Shown: positions 25,644 through 35,251, counted from the stretch's first letter. The stretch: 64,000 nucleotides of DNA from Lutacidiplasma sp049802875 (GCA_049802875.1 JBARNH010000024.1:42416-106415), one strand, 5' to 3'. The notes: generated by a model not told the origin, from the letters alone. Translations and numbers: made by a program.

Positions 25644-27286
25644 CGGTGCCCCTCGGGGAAGTCCTCCAATTCGGAGTAGGCGCGCACCGTGATAAATTCC
25701 TCTAGGTCGCGGGCCGTGACGACCCGGTCGAGAAGCAGAGCGGCCCGGTCGACGGTCGGCGAAGTCGCGAGCGGACCGAGGTCATGGCGGAGGGATTCGA
25801 CCTCGTGGGCGAGGACGGCTCGGAAGAGCGTTTCACCGACCGTCCCTCCGGTGTCGGTGGGGGCGTGATGGTGGATCCATTGCCAGAGCTGACATCGCGC
25901 GATTTCGACCGTCGCGGCGTCCTCCATCAGATGGTCGATCGGAACACACCCGATCCCCCGGAACCACGACTCCAGGTATCGCACCGCCACTCGGACGTCG
26001 CGCGTGACCCCCCCTTGGGTGATCGGACCCTCCGGCACCTTCACCAGGTCGGCCGCCGGGACGGGCGCCTCCCGTCGGACGAGGTCGATCTGATTCGGGC
26101 CGACCATCCCCGCATCGAAGATTGCGCGCGCGAGCGGGACGAGCCCCGGATGCGCGACCCAGGTGCCGTCGTGCCCGGCGCGGACCTCCCGTTCCTTGTC
26201 CTGCCGGACGAACGCCATCGCACGCTCGTTCGCGGCCGGGTCGTCGCGGATCGGTATCTGCGCCGCCATCCCCCCCATCGCGTGGGCGCCTCGTCGATGG
26301 CACCGCTGAACGAGGAGGCGAGAGTATGCGGTGAGAAACGGGGCGGTCATGGAGAGCGAACTGCGGTCTGGGAACACGACCCGCGGGTCGTCCCGGTACT
26401 GCTTGATGAAGCTGAACAGGTAGTCCCATCGTCCGCAGTTGAGACCGGCGGAGTGCTCGCGAAGTTCCCAGAGGATCTCGTCCATCTGGAACGCCGCCGG
26501 GAGGGTCTCGATCAAGACCGTCGCTCGGACCGTTCCCACGCGAAGGCGGAGCGCATCCTCCGCCGACCGAAGTACATCGTTCCAGAGTCTGGCCTCTCGG
26601 TAGTGCTCCATCTTCGGCAAATAGAGGTACGGCGCAGTGCCCCGCGCCACGAGCTCGCGGGCGTTGTGATGTAAGTAGAGTCCGAAATCGAAGAGGCTCG
26701 CGGAGATCGGGTGGCCGTCGACCTCGAAATGACGTTCCTCGAGGTGCCAGCCGCGGGGGCGGACCATCAGCGTCGCGGGGTGCGGGGCGAGGCGATACTC
26801 CCTCCCGTCGGGACCGACGTACTCGATACGACGGCGAACGGCGTCGAATAGGTTCCCCTGCCCGTCAATCGTCGACTCCCACATCGGGCAGTGGCTGTCC
26901 TCGAAATCCGCCATGTAGACCGAGGCGCCGGAGTTGAGGGCGTTGATCACCATCTTTCGGTCGACCGGGCCGGTGATCTCCACCCGCCGGTCCCGAAGGT
27001 CGTCCGGCGGAGGGGCGACCCTCCAGTCGTCGTCCCTCAGCCCCCGCGTCTCTTCCGGAAACTGGGGTCTCCCGCCGGAGCGGACGTGCGTCCGGAACGC
27101 CCCCCGCTCGTCGAGGGCCGCCCGGCGGCGAGTCTCGAACTGATCATGGAGGTGGAGAAGGAAATCGATCGCCTCCGATGACAGGATTTCGGTCGTCCGC
27201 GACGTCGGTGGAGCGCGCACTCGAACCCGCCGCCCCCCCCCAGGGGTCGTCGCGCCGCTGCCACCCGACGGAGCGGCCCCTCTCAT
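25640..27286 (-). CDS. aceB: Malate synthase A
   Basis: 548 aa, condenses glyoxylate with acetyl-CoA. Strongly like bacterial malate synthase A: RRVEITGPVDRKMVINALNSGASVYMADFEDSHCPMW, LYLPKMEHYREARLWNDV, VLIETLPAAFQMDEILWEL, LNCGRWDYLFS and CVPIDHLMEDAATVEI. The start at 27286 gives an about 32-aa low-complexity lead before the conserved ILSSEAIDFLLHLH. With aceA it completes the glyoxylate bypass, allowing growth on acetate or fatty acids; the neighbouring acyl-CoA genes fit. Known archaeal shunts are mainly haloarchaeal, so gene transfer is plausible. Confidence 0.95.
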   Translation of the reverse strand: MRGAAPSGGSGATTPGGGRRVRVRAPPTSRTTEILSSEAIDFLLHLHDQFETRRRAALDERGAFRTHVRSGGRPQFPEETRGLRDDDWRVAPPPDDLRDRRVEITGPVDRKMVINALNSGASVYMADFEDSHCPMWESTIDGQGNLFDAVRRRIEYVGPDGREYRLAPHPATLMVRPRGWHLEERHFEVDGHPISASLFDFGLYLHHNARELVARGTAPYLYLPKMEHYREARLWNDVLRSAEDALRLRVGTVRATVLIETLPAAFQMDEILWELREHSAGLNCGRWDYLFSFIKQYRDDPRVVFPDRSSLSMTAPFLTAYSRLLVQRCHRRGAHAMGGMAAQIPIRDDPAANERAMAFVRQDKEREVRAGHDGTWVAHPGLVPLARAIFDAGMVGPNQIDLVRREAPVPAADLVKVPEGPITQGGVTRDVRVAVRYLESWFRGIGCVPIDHLMEDAATVEIARCQLWQWIHHHAPTDTGGTVGETLFRAVLAHEVESLRHDLGPLATSPTVDRAALLLDRVVTARDLEEFITVRAYSELEDFPEGHR

Positions 27287-27339
27287 CGCGACACCCGGGC
27301 CCGCCCCCGCTCGGTCGGGAGGCCTCCGCCGTCCTGCAT
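27283..27339 (-). CDS. Possible upstream mini-ORF coupled to aceB
   Basis: An 18-codon frame, MQDGGGLPTERGRARVSR, starts at an ATG about 30 nt after a TATA-like ACTTATCC (centre about 27371) and stops in an ATGA overlap with the aceB start. It could be a leader that couples translation to aceB, or simply 5' UTR. No homology is recognised. Confidence 0.3.
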   Translation of the reverse strand: MQDGGGLPTERGRARVSR

Positions 27340-27499
27340 GATGGCGCCCAAGGAACCGGCTGCGAAGGATAAGTCAACGAGTCTCGGAAGCGGTCGCCGG
27401 CCCGGGATGCCGGACCCATTCCCGAACGCGCCGGGAGGGCGCGGCCAACCGTCAGAAACCGCGGTCAGCTCTCAGGGCCCCGGCATGTCCGAACCGCCG

Positions 27500-27509
27500 G
27501 ATTATAAGT
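27500..27509 (+). promoter_or_regulatory. TATA box of the membrane-protein gene pair
   Basis: GATTATAAGT, centred near 27505, is one of the best TATA matches in the window. The predicted transcription start is about 27531, exactly at the TTG codon of the downstream frame. Confidence 0.6.
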
Positions 27510-27530
27510 CTTCAGGCTTGCTACTACGCG

Positions 27531-28862
27531 TTGTCAGACCCTCCGCCGCTCCCGATGCTGTCGATCCTCAGTCTCGGGGAGACCCGGCGGTACCTCCGGC
27601 GTTACCACGCGCGGATGATGGTTGTGTTCTTCGCATTGTTGTACGCGCTCGGCTCGATGCTTCTCGGGGGGATGCTGATCTTGGCCCGAGTGCGAGGGGG
27701 GACAACGGTGCAGGTGCTCTGGGGAAACGCCCTCGGGCAAGCCGTCTGGAACTATCCGGGTCTACTGATCGTCGCTCCGTGGGGGGTGGTCTCGCTCCCG
27801 TTCCTCGCCACCGTTTCCATGGTGCTCGTGTCCGTGGGCGTCGGCATCGGGATCACGGTCGCTCTTCTGATCGGGGTTCGGCTGGTGCGGGACCGCAAGC
27901 TCTCCGCGGCCCGTCCCGGCGCCATTGGCTCGTTGGCCGGCCTGACCCCCGCGATGATCGCCCTCGTGACGCTCGGGGCGTGCTGCTCCACGACGGCCGC
28001 GGCGACCGCGGGAGTGGGGCTCGTGGCCCAAGCGAGCGGTTCATCGCTCAACAACCTCCTGATCAACAACTGGTATCTGGATGTCTTCCAGGTCTCGGTC
28101 GTCTTCGTGGCGCTCCTCGCGCAAGAGATGCTGCTGCGCGTGTACGGGGGCGTCCTCGGCCTTGAGCCGTTGGGCATTTCCCGCGGAGACGACGCGATAG
28201 TGCCGCCGCCCGGGGGAGCCCGACTTGTCCTCGGGGGACTCCTCCGGGCCGCGTTACTCCTCGCCGGCGTCACGTGGTCGTTGGCGATGGTCGCCGAGTG
28301 GACGACCGTGTCCCCCGTGTCTGCCCCGCCCGCGCTGTGGTTCCAGTGGATCTTCCAACACCTCGCGCTGTCGATCTTGGCAATCCTCGTCGCCCTGTTC
28401 CCCGGGGCGGCCGTCTCGGGCTTCCGTCAATGGGCGCATGTCCCCCTCGGCCTCGTCCTTCGCGCGGCGCTCCTGCTGGGTGGGGTCTCATTGGCGACGT
28501 GGGTCCCTCCCGTCGTGGCGGCGGCCGGGGCTAGCGGCTTCCTCAACGAGCTCTTTGGGGTCTGGGGGCTCCCGGCCGCCTGGGGCGCCGTTGCACCGGT
28601 CTTCTCCCCCGGGATTGCCCTCTACGTGCGTTGGGGACTCCAGTATCTCTTGTTGGGAGGATTTGGCATCGTGGTGGCGCTGGCTCCCAACTGGGCGCTC
28701 AGGCCGATCCGATGGACACTCAGCCGATCGGAGACCTCGGCTCCGGCCCGCGACGCGGCCGGCGCCCTTGGGGACTTGCGTATTCACGACGGGTCCGTTA
28801 CGGGCGCCCGGGGCCTGAGGCCCGATCCTCCCGCTGCCCTGCGGGGAATCCGAGATCCGTGA
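27531..28862 (+). CDS. Polytopic membrane protein of unknown function
   Basis: 443 aa with about 8-9 hydrophobic spans. The TTG at 27531 coincides with the predicted transcript start; the first ATG is at 27555, inside the same frame. A distinctive segment, TLGACCSTTAAATAGVGLVAQASG (adjacent Cys pair, about residues 147-148), sits at a predicted membrane face and could bind copper or another metal. The C-terminal about 50 residues are soluble. The gene precedes a membrane iron-sulfur protein by 31 nt and likely forms an operon with it, so an electron-transfer or metal role is possible. I do not recognise the family. Confidence 0.75.
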   Translation: MSDPPPLPMLSILSLGETRRYLRRYHARMMVVFFALLYALGSMLLGGMLILARVRGGTTVQVLWGNALGQAVWNYPGLLIVAPWGVVSLPFLATVSMVLVSVGVGIGITVALLIGVRLVRDRKLSAARPGAIGSLAGLTPAMIALVTLGACCSTTAAATAGVGLVAQASGSSLNNLLINNWYLDVFQVSVVFVALLAQEMLLRVYGGVLGLEPLGISRGDDAIVPPPGGARLVLGGLLRAALLLAGVTWSLAMVAEWTTVSPVSAPPALWFQWIFQHLALSILAILVALFPGAAVSGFRQWAHVPLGLVLRAALLLGGVSLATWVPPVVAAAGASGFLNELFGVWGLPAAWGAVAPVFSPGIALYVRWGLQYLLLGGFGIVVALAPNWALRPIRWTLSRSETSAPARDAAGALGDLRIHDGSVTGARGLRPDPPAALRGIRDP

Positions 28863-28893
28863 ACGGTTACCCCCCGGCCCTCGAGAGGTTCCC

Positions 28894-31053
28894 GTGATCG
28901 CGGGGGTTGCACTCCTTTGGGCGATTGCCGTCGGTATGGCGTTGGTGACCGCGTTCCTTCTCAAGTGGGCCGCCGAGGCCCGGACTCCCCTGCGCGCCGC
29001 CGCGGTCGTGTTTCTGCTGCTGATGATGGTCGGGATGCTCGCCGGGGCGGCTGTCTACTACCTTCACCCGAGCACCACGAGCCTGGTCGAGGGCTTCTGG
29101 GTCGCGAGCGCCTTGATGTCGGTCAGCGTCGTGACGGTGTTCATCGCGTTCCTTGAGGAAGCCCGTCTTCGCATCACCGCGGGGGAGCAGTTCACGCCCC
29201 CTCCGCTCCGCTCGAAACGTACGTTCGTCGTTTCGATCGTTGGGCTCGTTCTACTGAATGAGCTGCTGATGGGATGGACATTCTCGGCCGCCGCCGGCAC
29301 GGCGGTGCTCGCGAGTGGCGGAGCAGCGATCGGGGCGATCAACCTACTCTCGGCCGTCGTAGTCTCGCCGTGGTTCCTGTTCACCATGGCCATCGAGATG
29401 GCGGTGACGACCTTCCTGCTCCGACATCTCATCGCGCCGGCCCTCTACCGGGTCCTCCTGATCCAGTCGCTGATCATGTTCCTCTCCCCTACCGCCTTGG
29501 CGTACGGCGATTGGGTGGCGTTCAGCATCTGCGCTGCGAGCGCGGCGATGATCGGGCTCATCATCTACCTGATGGAATTCATCTACCGCCACCGGCAGTT
29601 GGACCTCGTCTTCTCTCGATACGCGGTCGCGTTGCTCGCGATCTACGGCGCGATGATGGTCGGTCAGTTCCTTTGGCTATCGTACGGCGGGTGGCCGGTG
29701 GTCTTCGCGCTGAGTATCGCAGCCGAGATGGTCCTATTTTTCGCGGCGATCATGCGGTTCGACCGGTTCGGAGCCGGGATGGACCGACCGTGGCAGTTGA
29801 ACGCCGCCTGGGCGTTCCAGCTCCTCGCCTTCATTTTTGTCGCCGAGATCTTCATGGGCGCAGTGCTGGACCTGCAGCTCGAGCCCGCGCAGTACGCCGG
29901 GGTCTTCTTCACGCTCCCGCTCAGCGGTTCGCCCGCCACCATCCTCTACAACGCGACCTACAACGGATTCTGGTTCCTCTCCGGCGTTACCGCCTCGACC
30001 TGGTTCCTTACGATGATGGGGATCGAGATGGGCGCATTGTTGGCCTTCAAGTTCCGCGAAACCCGTCAACTCGAGACGCGAGTGCGCATGGCCCTCACGA
30101 TGGGCTGCTACGCCGGCTTCGCGGTGTTCTTCCCGAGCATCTACTTGACCGCGGTGTTCCCCAACGCACCCACCGGCGTGCAACTCGCGTCGGTTCCAGT
30201 ACTGGGCTGGAGCATGGGGATTGGGACGGCCCAGCTCGCGTCATCGGTGTTCCTCGTCGTGATCGTCACGTACATCATTACCGGGGCATTATCGGTACTT
30301 TTTGGACGCCGGGTAATCTGTTCGGTGTTCTGCACGGCCGCCCTGATGTATCAGGGAACCACCGTTGACGCGATGAAAACCTTCAACCGATCGGAGTACC
30401 CCGCGAAAAAGTACCTCGGCAGCCGATTCTCCACGGCCTACTCGGTCACGACAGGGGCGATTCTCGGCTCGCTCGCCCTCGCCTCCGTCGCGTCCTACCT
30501 CGACTCGATCGGGGTCTGGAACGTCCAGATACTCTCGGCCGACCCGACGGTGTTTCTGTTCTCGCTCTCCTTCGGGGTGCTTTGGTACGTCCTGTTCGTC
30601 TCCATCCCGTACGCCGGGAACTACAATTGCGTCACGATGGGCTGGTGCTACACCGGCGCGATCGCCCAAGCGTTCCAACGGATTGGATTCTTCAAGCTCA
30701 AGGTGCGCGACAAGGAAGTGTGCAAGGCGTGCACCACGCTAGACTGCGCGAAGTCATGTCCCGTGGGGCTGGTCGACATGCCCGGGCACTTCCGGACCAA
30801 GGGGGAGTTCCGGAGCAGCAAGTGTTGCGGGGTCGGTGATTGCGTCGGGGCGTGCCCGTACAACAATCTCTACATTTCCGATGTGCGGCACTGGATCCGG
30901 GACAAGATCGGTACCCGCGCGGTCCCGCCCGCCCGGGCCCGGCTCCCCATGGCCCCGATGCGAGTGGCCTCCGTTGGCACCAGCACCGCCTCCACCTCGC
31001 GCGCGAGCAACGCCTCTCCCGCTTCCGCGGGCACAGCGACGCTGAGCCACTGA
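28894..31053 (+). CDS. Multi-pass membrane protein with C-terminal iron-sulfur domain (NapH/NosR-like)
   Basis: 719 aa, GTG start. About 13 hydrophobic spans are followed by a cytoplasm-like Cys-rich domain: VCKACTTLDCAKSCPVGLVDMP (C-x2-C-x4-C-x3-CP) and SSKCCGVGDCVGACPYNNLY, consistent with two [4Fe-4S] clusters. Before it, RRVICSVFCTAALMYQG and NYNCVTMGWCYTGAI resemble the membrane Cys motifs of NapH/CcoG/NosR proteins. Repeated MAIEM/MGIEM membrane motifs suggest internal duplication. Likely moves electrons through the membrane with the preceding protein. The tail (about residues 680-719) is Ser/Ala-rich and probably disordered. Confidence 0.75.
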   Translation: MIAGVALLWAIAVGMALVTAFLLKWAAEARTPLRAAAVVFLLLMMVGMLAGAAVYYLHPSTTSLVEGFWVASALMSVSVVTVFIAFLEEARLRITAGEQFTPPPLRSKRTFVVSIVGLVLLNELLMGWTFSAAAGTAVLASGGAAIGAINLLSAVVVSPWFLFTMAIEMAVTTFLLRHLIAPALYRVLLIQSLIMFLSPTALAYGDWVAFSICAASAAMIGLIIYLMEFIYRHRQLDLVFSRYAVALLAIYGAMMVGQFLWLSYGGWPVVFALSIAAEMVLFFAAIMRFDRFGAGMDRPWQLNAAWAFQLLAFIFVAEIFMGAVLDLQLEPAQYAGVFFTLPLSGSPATILYNATYNGFWFLSGVTASTWFLTMMGIEMGALLAFKFRETRQLETRVRMALTMGCYAGFAVFFPSIYLTAVFPNAPTGVQLASVPVLGWSMGIGTAQLASSVFLVVIVTYIITGALSVLFGRRVICSVFCTAALMYQGTTVDAMKTFNRSEYPAKKYLGSRFSTAYSVTTGAILGSLALASVASYLDSIGVWNVQILSADPTVFLFSLSFGVLWYVLFVSIPYAGNYNCVTMGWCYTGAIAQAFQRIGFFKLKVRDKEVCKACTTLDCAKSCPVGLVDMPGHFRTKGEFRSSKCCGVGDCVGACPYNNLYISDVRHWIRDKIGTRAVPPARARLPMAPMRVASVGTSTASTSRASNASPASAGTATLSH

Positions 31054-31230
31054 GCACCGCCGCTCCTGGGGCAACCCGACTCACGGGAAGGGTGGTCACC
31101 CCGACGCGCCGTATCTTCCGGCCACCGCGCGGAGTTTCGAGCGGCATTTCCTACGGACGGCTCCGGATCGGGGATGCCCTCCGTTACCCCCGATGACTTG
31201 TTACTCGGCCCGGTCTGCCGACCCAGTGTG

Positions 31231-32154
31231 ATGGAGTCGCGGACGGCGGCGGTGCTCGTCGTGTTCGCCGGGCTAGCTACCCTCCCTCTCTTGGTGGGAA
31301 CCACCTTTTCCGGGTTCGAATTTCTCATCGTACCGATTTTTGCCCTGACGCTCGCGGCGGGCTACGGCGCCTCGCGCGTCTACCGGGAGCTGCCCTGGCT
31401 GATCCCGTCGATTATCATCATCGGACTTGGCGTAGCGGTTTTCTCGGTCTTCACCGGGATCCTCAACGGATTCTCCGACGAACCGTACAGCACCCCCGCC
31501 TACGCGTCGCTGGGTTGGTCGCTCTACTCCAAGGAGATCGCGATCACCTACGTACAGTACGGGACCGTTCATTTCGAGAGCTCGTACGACGTCTACCTCC
31601 CGCTGCTGACTTTCGTCCAGGTGCCGGGCCTGGACTACCGCTGGGTCTCCCTGACGGCCTGGGCCGGGAGCCTCTACTTCCTGCGAAGGAACTCGCTCGC
31701 CCTCGCCGGGTTCGCCACTCCGTGGATAGCGTTGCTCGCCGCGAACGGGCAGAACGACTTCGTCCCGCTGTTCGCAATGACCCTCGCCCTGACCGTTCCG
31801 CTCGGCCGATACGGATGGGCTGCCGAAGCCTTCTCGCTTGCGCTGAAACAGTGGGCTAACGTGGTGGTCTTCGCGTATCATCTCGTTCGTCGAGAGTACC
31901 TCCGCGCGGTAGCCGCCGCCGCCATCACCGCCGCGATCCTCGCGCCGTTCATCTACCTCGACGCGAACGGAGTCTGGTGCCACGTGATCGTCGGCGACCC
32001 CGGGACGACCTGCATGGCCCGTCCGTGGACGTTCTTCGTGTTCAAGCGGAACTACTGGCTCTACCCGAGCTGGGTCGCCGTCGTCTTCTTCGGGCCCCTA
32101 CGTACCCTGCTCGGAAGGGCCGTCGCCCGACTCCGGCCCCCGGTCCGAACGTGA
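31231..32154 (+). CDS. Polytopic membrane protein, possibly a GT-C/GT87-like glycosyltransferase
   Basis: 307 aa from the ATG at 31231, with about 8 predicted spans. The layout (signal-like first helix, extracytoplasmic loop with Asp/Glu after GILNGFSDEPYS, basic cytoplasmic loops HLVRREYLR and C-terminal LLGRAVARLRPP) resembles polyprenol-phosphate-dependent glycosyltransferases, but no decisive motif is seen. A weak TATA, TTGTTACT at about 31199-31206, supports this start; the in-frame ATG at 31174 would add 19 unconserved residues. Follows the iron-sulfur protein on the same strand after about 180 nt. Confidence 0.6.
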   Translation: MESRTAAVLVVFAGLATLPLLVGTTFSGFEFLIVPIFALTLAAGYGASRVYRELPWLIPSIIIIGLGVAVFSVFTGILNGFSDEPYSTPAYASLGWSLYSKEIAITYVQYGTVHFESSYDVYLPLLTFVQVPGLDYRWVSLTAWAGSLYFLRRNSLALAGFATPWIALLAANGQNDFVPLFAMTLALTVPLGRYGWAAEAFSLALKQWANVVVFAYHLVRREYLRAVAAAAITAAILAPFIYLDANGVWCHVIVGDPGTTCMARPWTFFVFKRNYWLYPSWVAVVFFGPLRTLLGRAVARLRPPVRT

Positions 32155-32210
32155 ACCGATTCGCCGGGGCCCCGGCGAGCCGGCTTATCTCGAATCCGGG
32201 TCTCGGGGGG

Positions 32211-32411
32211 ATGATGCTCGGTCGTTCCTCGACCCCCACCCCGTGTTGCGAGAACTGCCTCTCCGGCCATCGGGGAGACTGGGAGGTCCGTCCCAATCCC
32301 TATCTCCTCTACGGCGACGATGGACCGCCGTGCGCGTACTGCGGATCTCCCCGACCCGCCTCCATACTGACCGACGCCGCCCCCCTGATGGCGCCCCCGC
32401 GCAACAGTTGA
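32211..32411 (+). CDS. Small Cys-rich zinc-binding protein
   Basis: 66 aa. Two pairs of cysteines, CCENC near residue 14 and CAYC near residue 40, could bind one zinc ion. A TATA-like GCTTATCT at about 32183-32190 puts the start of the mRNA at the ATG-ATG pair (32211/32214). Its N-terminal C-x2-C-x-S-G-H arrangement resembles the start of the SPFH/zinc-ribbon protein at 44414. Function unknown. Confidence 0.6.
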   Translation: MMLGRSSTPTPCCENCLSGHRGDWEVRPNPYLLYGDDGPPCAYCGSPRPASILTDAAPLMAPPRNS

Positions 32412-32547
32412 GCGTGCCGCGCTTCCACTTCCGGCGACGGCTTCGAGGCTCTCCCCGCCCCCTGGGCACGGGGAACCGACCGGCGGGGCGGACGGGCCGC
32501 TCCCCACGAGACGGTCCTTCGGAAGGGCCGCGGGCGAGCGATGCCGC

Positions 32548-33720
32548 ATGAAGCTCGCCGGCCTGCCCCTCGAACTCGCGGGGTACCGGGGCGAGAGTAT
32601 CACCAATCGGCAGTTCGTAGAATTCGACCTCACTCGGATGGACCGCTACTATCTGCCACGGGCCCTGACCACGTTGGTGGACCAACCCCCGACGGAGTGG
32701 TGGGAGTTCATTGAGGACGATAACCGCGGCGCGGTGTCCCCGCACTCGATCGCGACGCTGGACGGGAAGGAGTTCTTTCTCTCGGTCAAGGGGGTCGGTT
32801 CCACTCTCGACCCGTATTCGTGGAGGTCTCTCGACCGCGCGTACGCCGCAGAACTGACCGGCGAGCCCGCGGTCCGCGAACGTCTCCAGCGTGAACCAGC
32901 GAACGGGTCGGACCGGATCATCACCGGCGAACTCTGGTTGCGCGGCTCCCCCTACGGGGGACAGGGCCTGGAACATGCGCGCACGGCGCTCCGAGTCTCG
33001 GAAACCGCCGACCTCACCTCGATCGGGGGGTTTCTGATCGCGCCGGTGGTCAAGATCTGCCTGCTCCCGCTCGAGCTCGAAGAACAACTCCGGTCGATCC
33101 ATTGGTACCGCCACTACCGCGGTCGCATGGTGCAGGAACTGCGGTTGGTTCCGTCGAACATCCGGATCTACTTCCACGCCAAGAACACGGTCGGCAACAA
33201 CGTCGCGAACGTGTTCGACCTGTTTTCTATCGACTCGAACGACCGGGCGCTCCGGTTCGAGACGAACTTCGTCCGAAGCGGGATGGCGATGTTGACGCTC
33301 TTTGCCCGTACGCTCACCCGAGACGACGCCGCGGGGAACTACCGTGGGCTCGACTTCCACGACGTATGGCTGGACAAGGACGCGGTCGTGGCCCCGAACG
33401 GTGCCGTCTACTTTGTCGACCTCGAGGGGATCGAAGAGATCGCGGTCGATCGCGCGGCCGTGAAGGAGAAGATCGAGGACCAGATCTACCGGTCGCTCTA
33501 CGAGCTCACGTTCGCCTATGAGGCCCTGGAGCGGGAGCGCGCGCGCCGCTTCGGCGACGGGGGGGCTCGGAAGCCGCACTTCGAGGGGATACTCAGAGCC
33601 GCGTTGCGAGACGACCGGTTCGTCCGAGTGCGGGAGGACGGCCCCCACCGGGTCCTAGAAATACAAACCAAGTGTCAAGAGGAGTCGCTGGTTACGCGGT
33701 TCCCAGCGGTGGACGGGTAA
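32548..33720 (+). CDS. Unknown protein with a possible kinase-like C-terminal half
   Basis: 390 aa, no membrane segment. The region FHDVWLDKDAVVAPNGAVYFVDLEGIEE (about residues 270-297) recalls the H-x-D catalytic loop and D-x-E metal motif of aminoglycoside-phosphotransferase-like kinases, but the loop Asp/Asn pattern is not canonical. Ends 1 nt before the next gene, which continues the operon to the secreted zinc-ribbon protein. Could be a kinase, a pseudokinase or an unrelated fold. Confidence 0.65.
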   Translation: MKLAGLPLELAGYRGESITNRQFVEFDLTRMDRYYLPRALTTLVDQPPTEWWEFIEDDNRGAVSPHSIATLDGKEFFLSVKGVGSTLDPYSWRSLDRAYAAELTGEPAVRERLQREPANGSDRIITGELWLRGSPYGGQGLEHARTALRVSETADLTSIGGFLIAPVVKICLLPLELEEQLRSIHWYRHYRGRMVQELRLVPSNIRIYFHAKNTVGNNVANVFDLFSIDSNDRALRFETNFVRSGMAMLTLFARTLTRDDAAGNYRGLDFHDVWLDKDAVVAPNGAVYFVDLEGIEEIAVDRAAVKEKIEDQIYRSLYELTFAYEALERERARRFGDGGARKPHFEGILRAALRDDRFVRVREDGPHRVLEIQTKCQEESLVTRFPAVDG

Positions 33721-33721
33721 G

Positions 33722-35251
33722 ATGACGAATTGTCAGGAGATCTTTGCCTTCTTGACCGGCGTGAGTAACCGAAACGTCACCTCGACACTGAGCGACGCCG
33801 ACCTCGCGACCCTCCAGCAGCTCAATCTCGTTCAGCGGATGACGGCGGACCAGTACGCCCAGTTGTCCCGGGACGTCCAGACGATCGCGTCGACCCAAGC
33901 GACGATCGGGCAGGAGTCCGCGACCCGCTCGCAGCAGTCGTACTCCCTGCAGGAGGAGGACCGGAAGTCGCATTCGATCCTTTTCCATTTCGAGAGTAAG
34001 GACAAGCAAACGGCGGAGCTACAGAAAGAGGCGCAGGACCAGGGCGCCCTCCGCGCCACGGATGCCGACCTCTCGAACCGGATCCAGGCCTTCAATCAAT
34101 TGGTCGCGCAGCGGTCGCTCCTCGATACCTTGAGCCCATACGCGGGAGGGTACATCGCGCTCACCGGCCCGGGAGTCCTCGAACTGCGGCAGCTCGGGAT
34201 CCGGATGTACCGAGTTTCGGATGTCCCCTTCCCTTCGTACTGGGCGCAGTCGCAGCAGGTCGAGCAGGAGCTCAACGACCAGGCCACCCGGGGCGGCCAG
34301 TACGTCGGGAGCTTGACGGGCGCCCTCCCGGGGGTCGACCGCTCGTACCTCTGGGCGATCGGGCTCGGACTTGCGAACTTGGAGACCGACCCGAATCAGG
34401 GGACCCCCCTGTTCCTGGACGCGTACAATCAGATCGCCTCGCTGTCGAGTAACCAAGAGAACCGCCTGATGTCCGCGGAACTGCTCTCCTCCCTCCGCCG
34501 AAGCATTGCCGAGAACGTTCCGCTCCTGAAGGACCTCGAACACCAAGTACGAAAAGCGGGGGTCCCCAAGGAATCCTCCCTCGGTGTCGCGTCGATGTTG
34601 CTGCTGGGCCAGCGGGAGGACGGGACGTTTGCGACCGCGAACCTACCGACCTTCCTCGGCGTCACCAAGTCCTACGAGTCGGCCGCGCTCCTGGCGATCG
34701 TCAATCGCCCGTATCCGGAACTCGCGCAGAAGTTCACGTACTTGCGGGGAATGTTCGGTTCTTGGGGGTACGAGCCGTCCGAGGACGTCGAGCTATCGTC
34801 GGCCTACCTCACGATCTCGGACCTTCCCCCCGACGGGGTCAACACCAAGCTCGCGATCATCGCGAAGGGCATGGGCGCGTATCTCCAGTACCCGCTGGTC
34901 GCCGCGTCCATCCTCGCGGCGATCCCGGTCCTGGAAGCGAACGAGACGCTGAACATCCTCGAGCACGCCTACGAGATCGTCGGACGTCGCGCGATGCCGA
35001 TGTCGCAGCCGGAACTCATCTGTCTCGCGGTTCGGATGGTCCACGGGGTTCGGAACGAGACGATCCAAGGCGTCGACGCGACCGGAAAGGTGGCGCCACC
35101 CACCATCCCGGCGGGCGGATACTACTACGGCCCCCGGTTCTTGTTTGTCCCCATCCTGGTCGCTCACGGGGCGTACTACTCGACCTTCAGCGGCATCGGC
35201 GGCCCCCACCCGGGGCACGCCCATTTCGGTGGGGGAGGGTTCACCGGATGA
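33722..35251 (+). CDS. Unknown helical protein, coiled-coil N-terminal region
   Basis: 509 aa, soluble. Residues about 40-130 are rich in Gln, Ser and charged residues (SRDVQTIASTQATIGQESATRSQQSYSLQEEDRKSH) and look like a coiled coil; the rest is helical with repeat-like stretches and a Gly/His-rich tail (GGPHPGHAHFGGGGFTG) that might bind metal. Tight spacing to both neighbours (1 nt upstream; 4-nt overlap downstream) marks it as the middle gene of a three-gene operon. Family not recognised. Confidence 0.7.
   Translation: MTNCQEIFAFLTGVSNRNVTSTLSDADLATLQQLNLVQRMTADQYAQLSRDVQTIASTQATIGQESATRSQQSYSLQEEDRKSHSILFHFESKDKQTAELQKEAQDQGALRATDADLSNRIQAFNQLVAQRSLLDTLSPYAGGYIALTGPGVLELRQLGIRMYRVSDVPFPSYWAQSQQVEQELNDQATRGGQYVGSLTGALPGVDRSYLWAIGLGLANLETDPNQGTPLFLDAYNQIASLSSNQENRLMSAELLSSLRRSIAENVPLLKDLEHQVRKAGVPKESSLGVASMLLLGQREDGTFATANLPTFLGVTKSYESAALLAIVNRPYPELAQKFTYLRGMFGSWGYEPSEDVELSSAYLTISDLPPDGVNTKLAIIAKGMGAYLQYPLVAASILAAIPVLEANETLNILEHAYEIVGRRAMPMSQPELICLAVRMVHGVRNETIQGVDATGKVAPPTIPAGGYYYGPRFLFVPILVAHGAYYSTFSGIGGPHPGHAHFGGGGFTG

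Noticed and set aside
24171..25679. Plus-strand frame across isocitrate lyase
   Set aside because: Antisense of a well-conserved enzyme; no start signal or recognisable domain.
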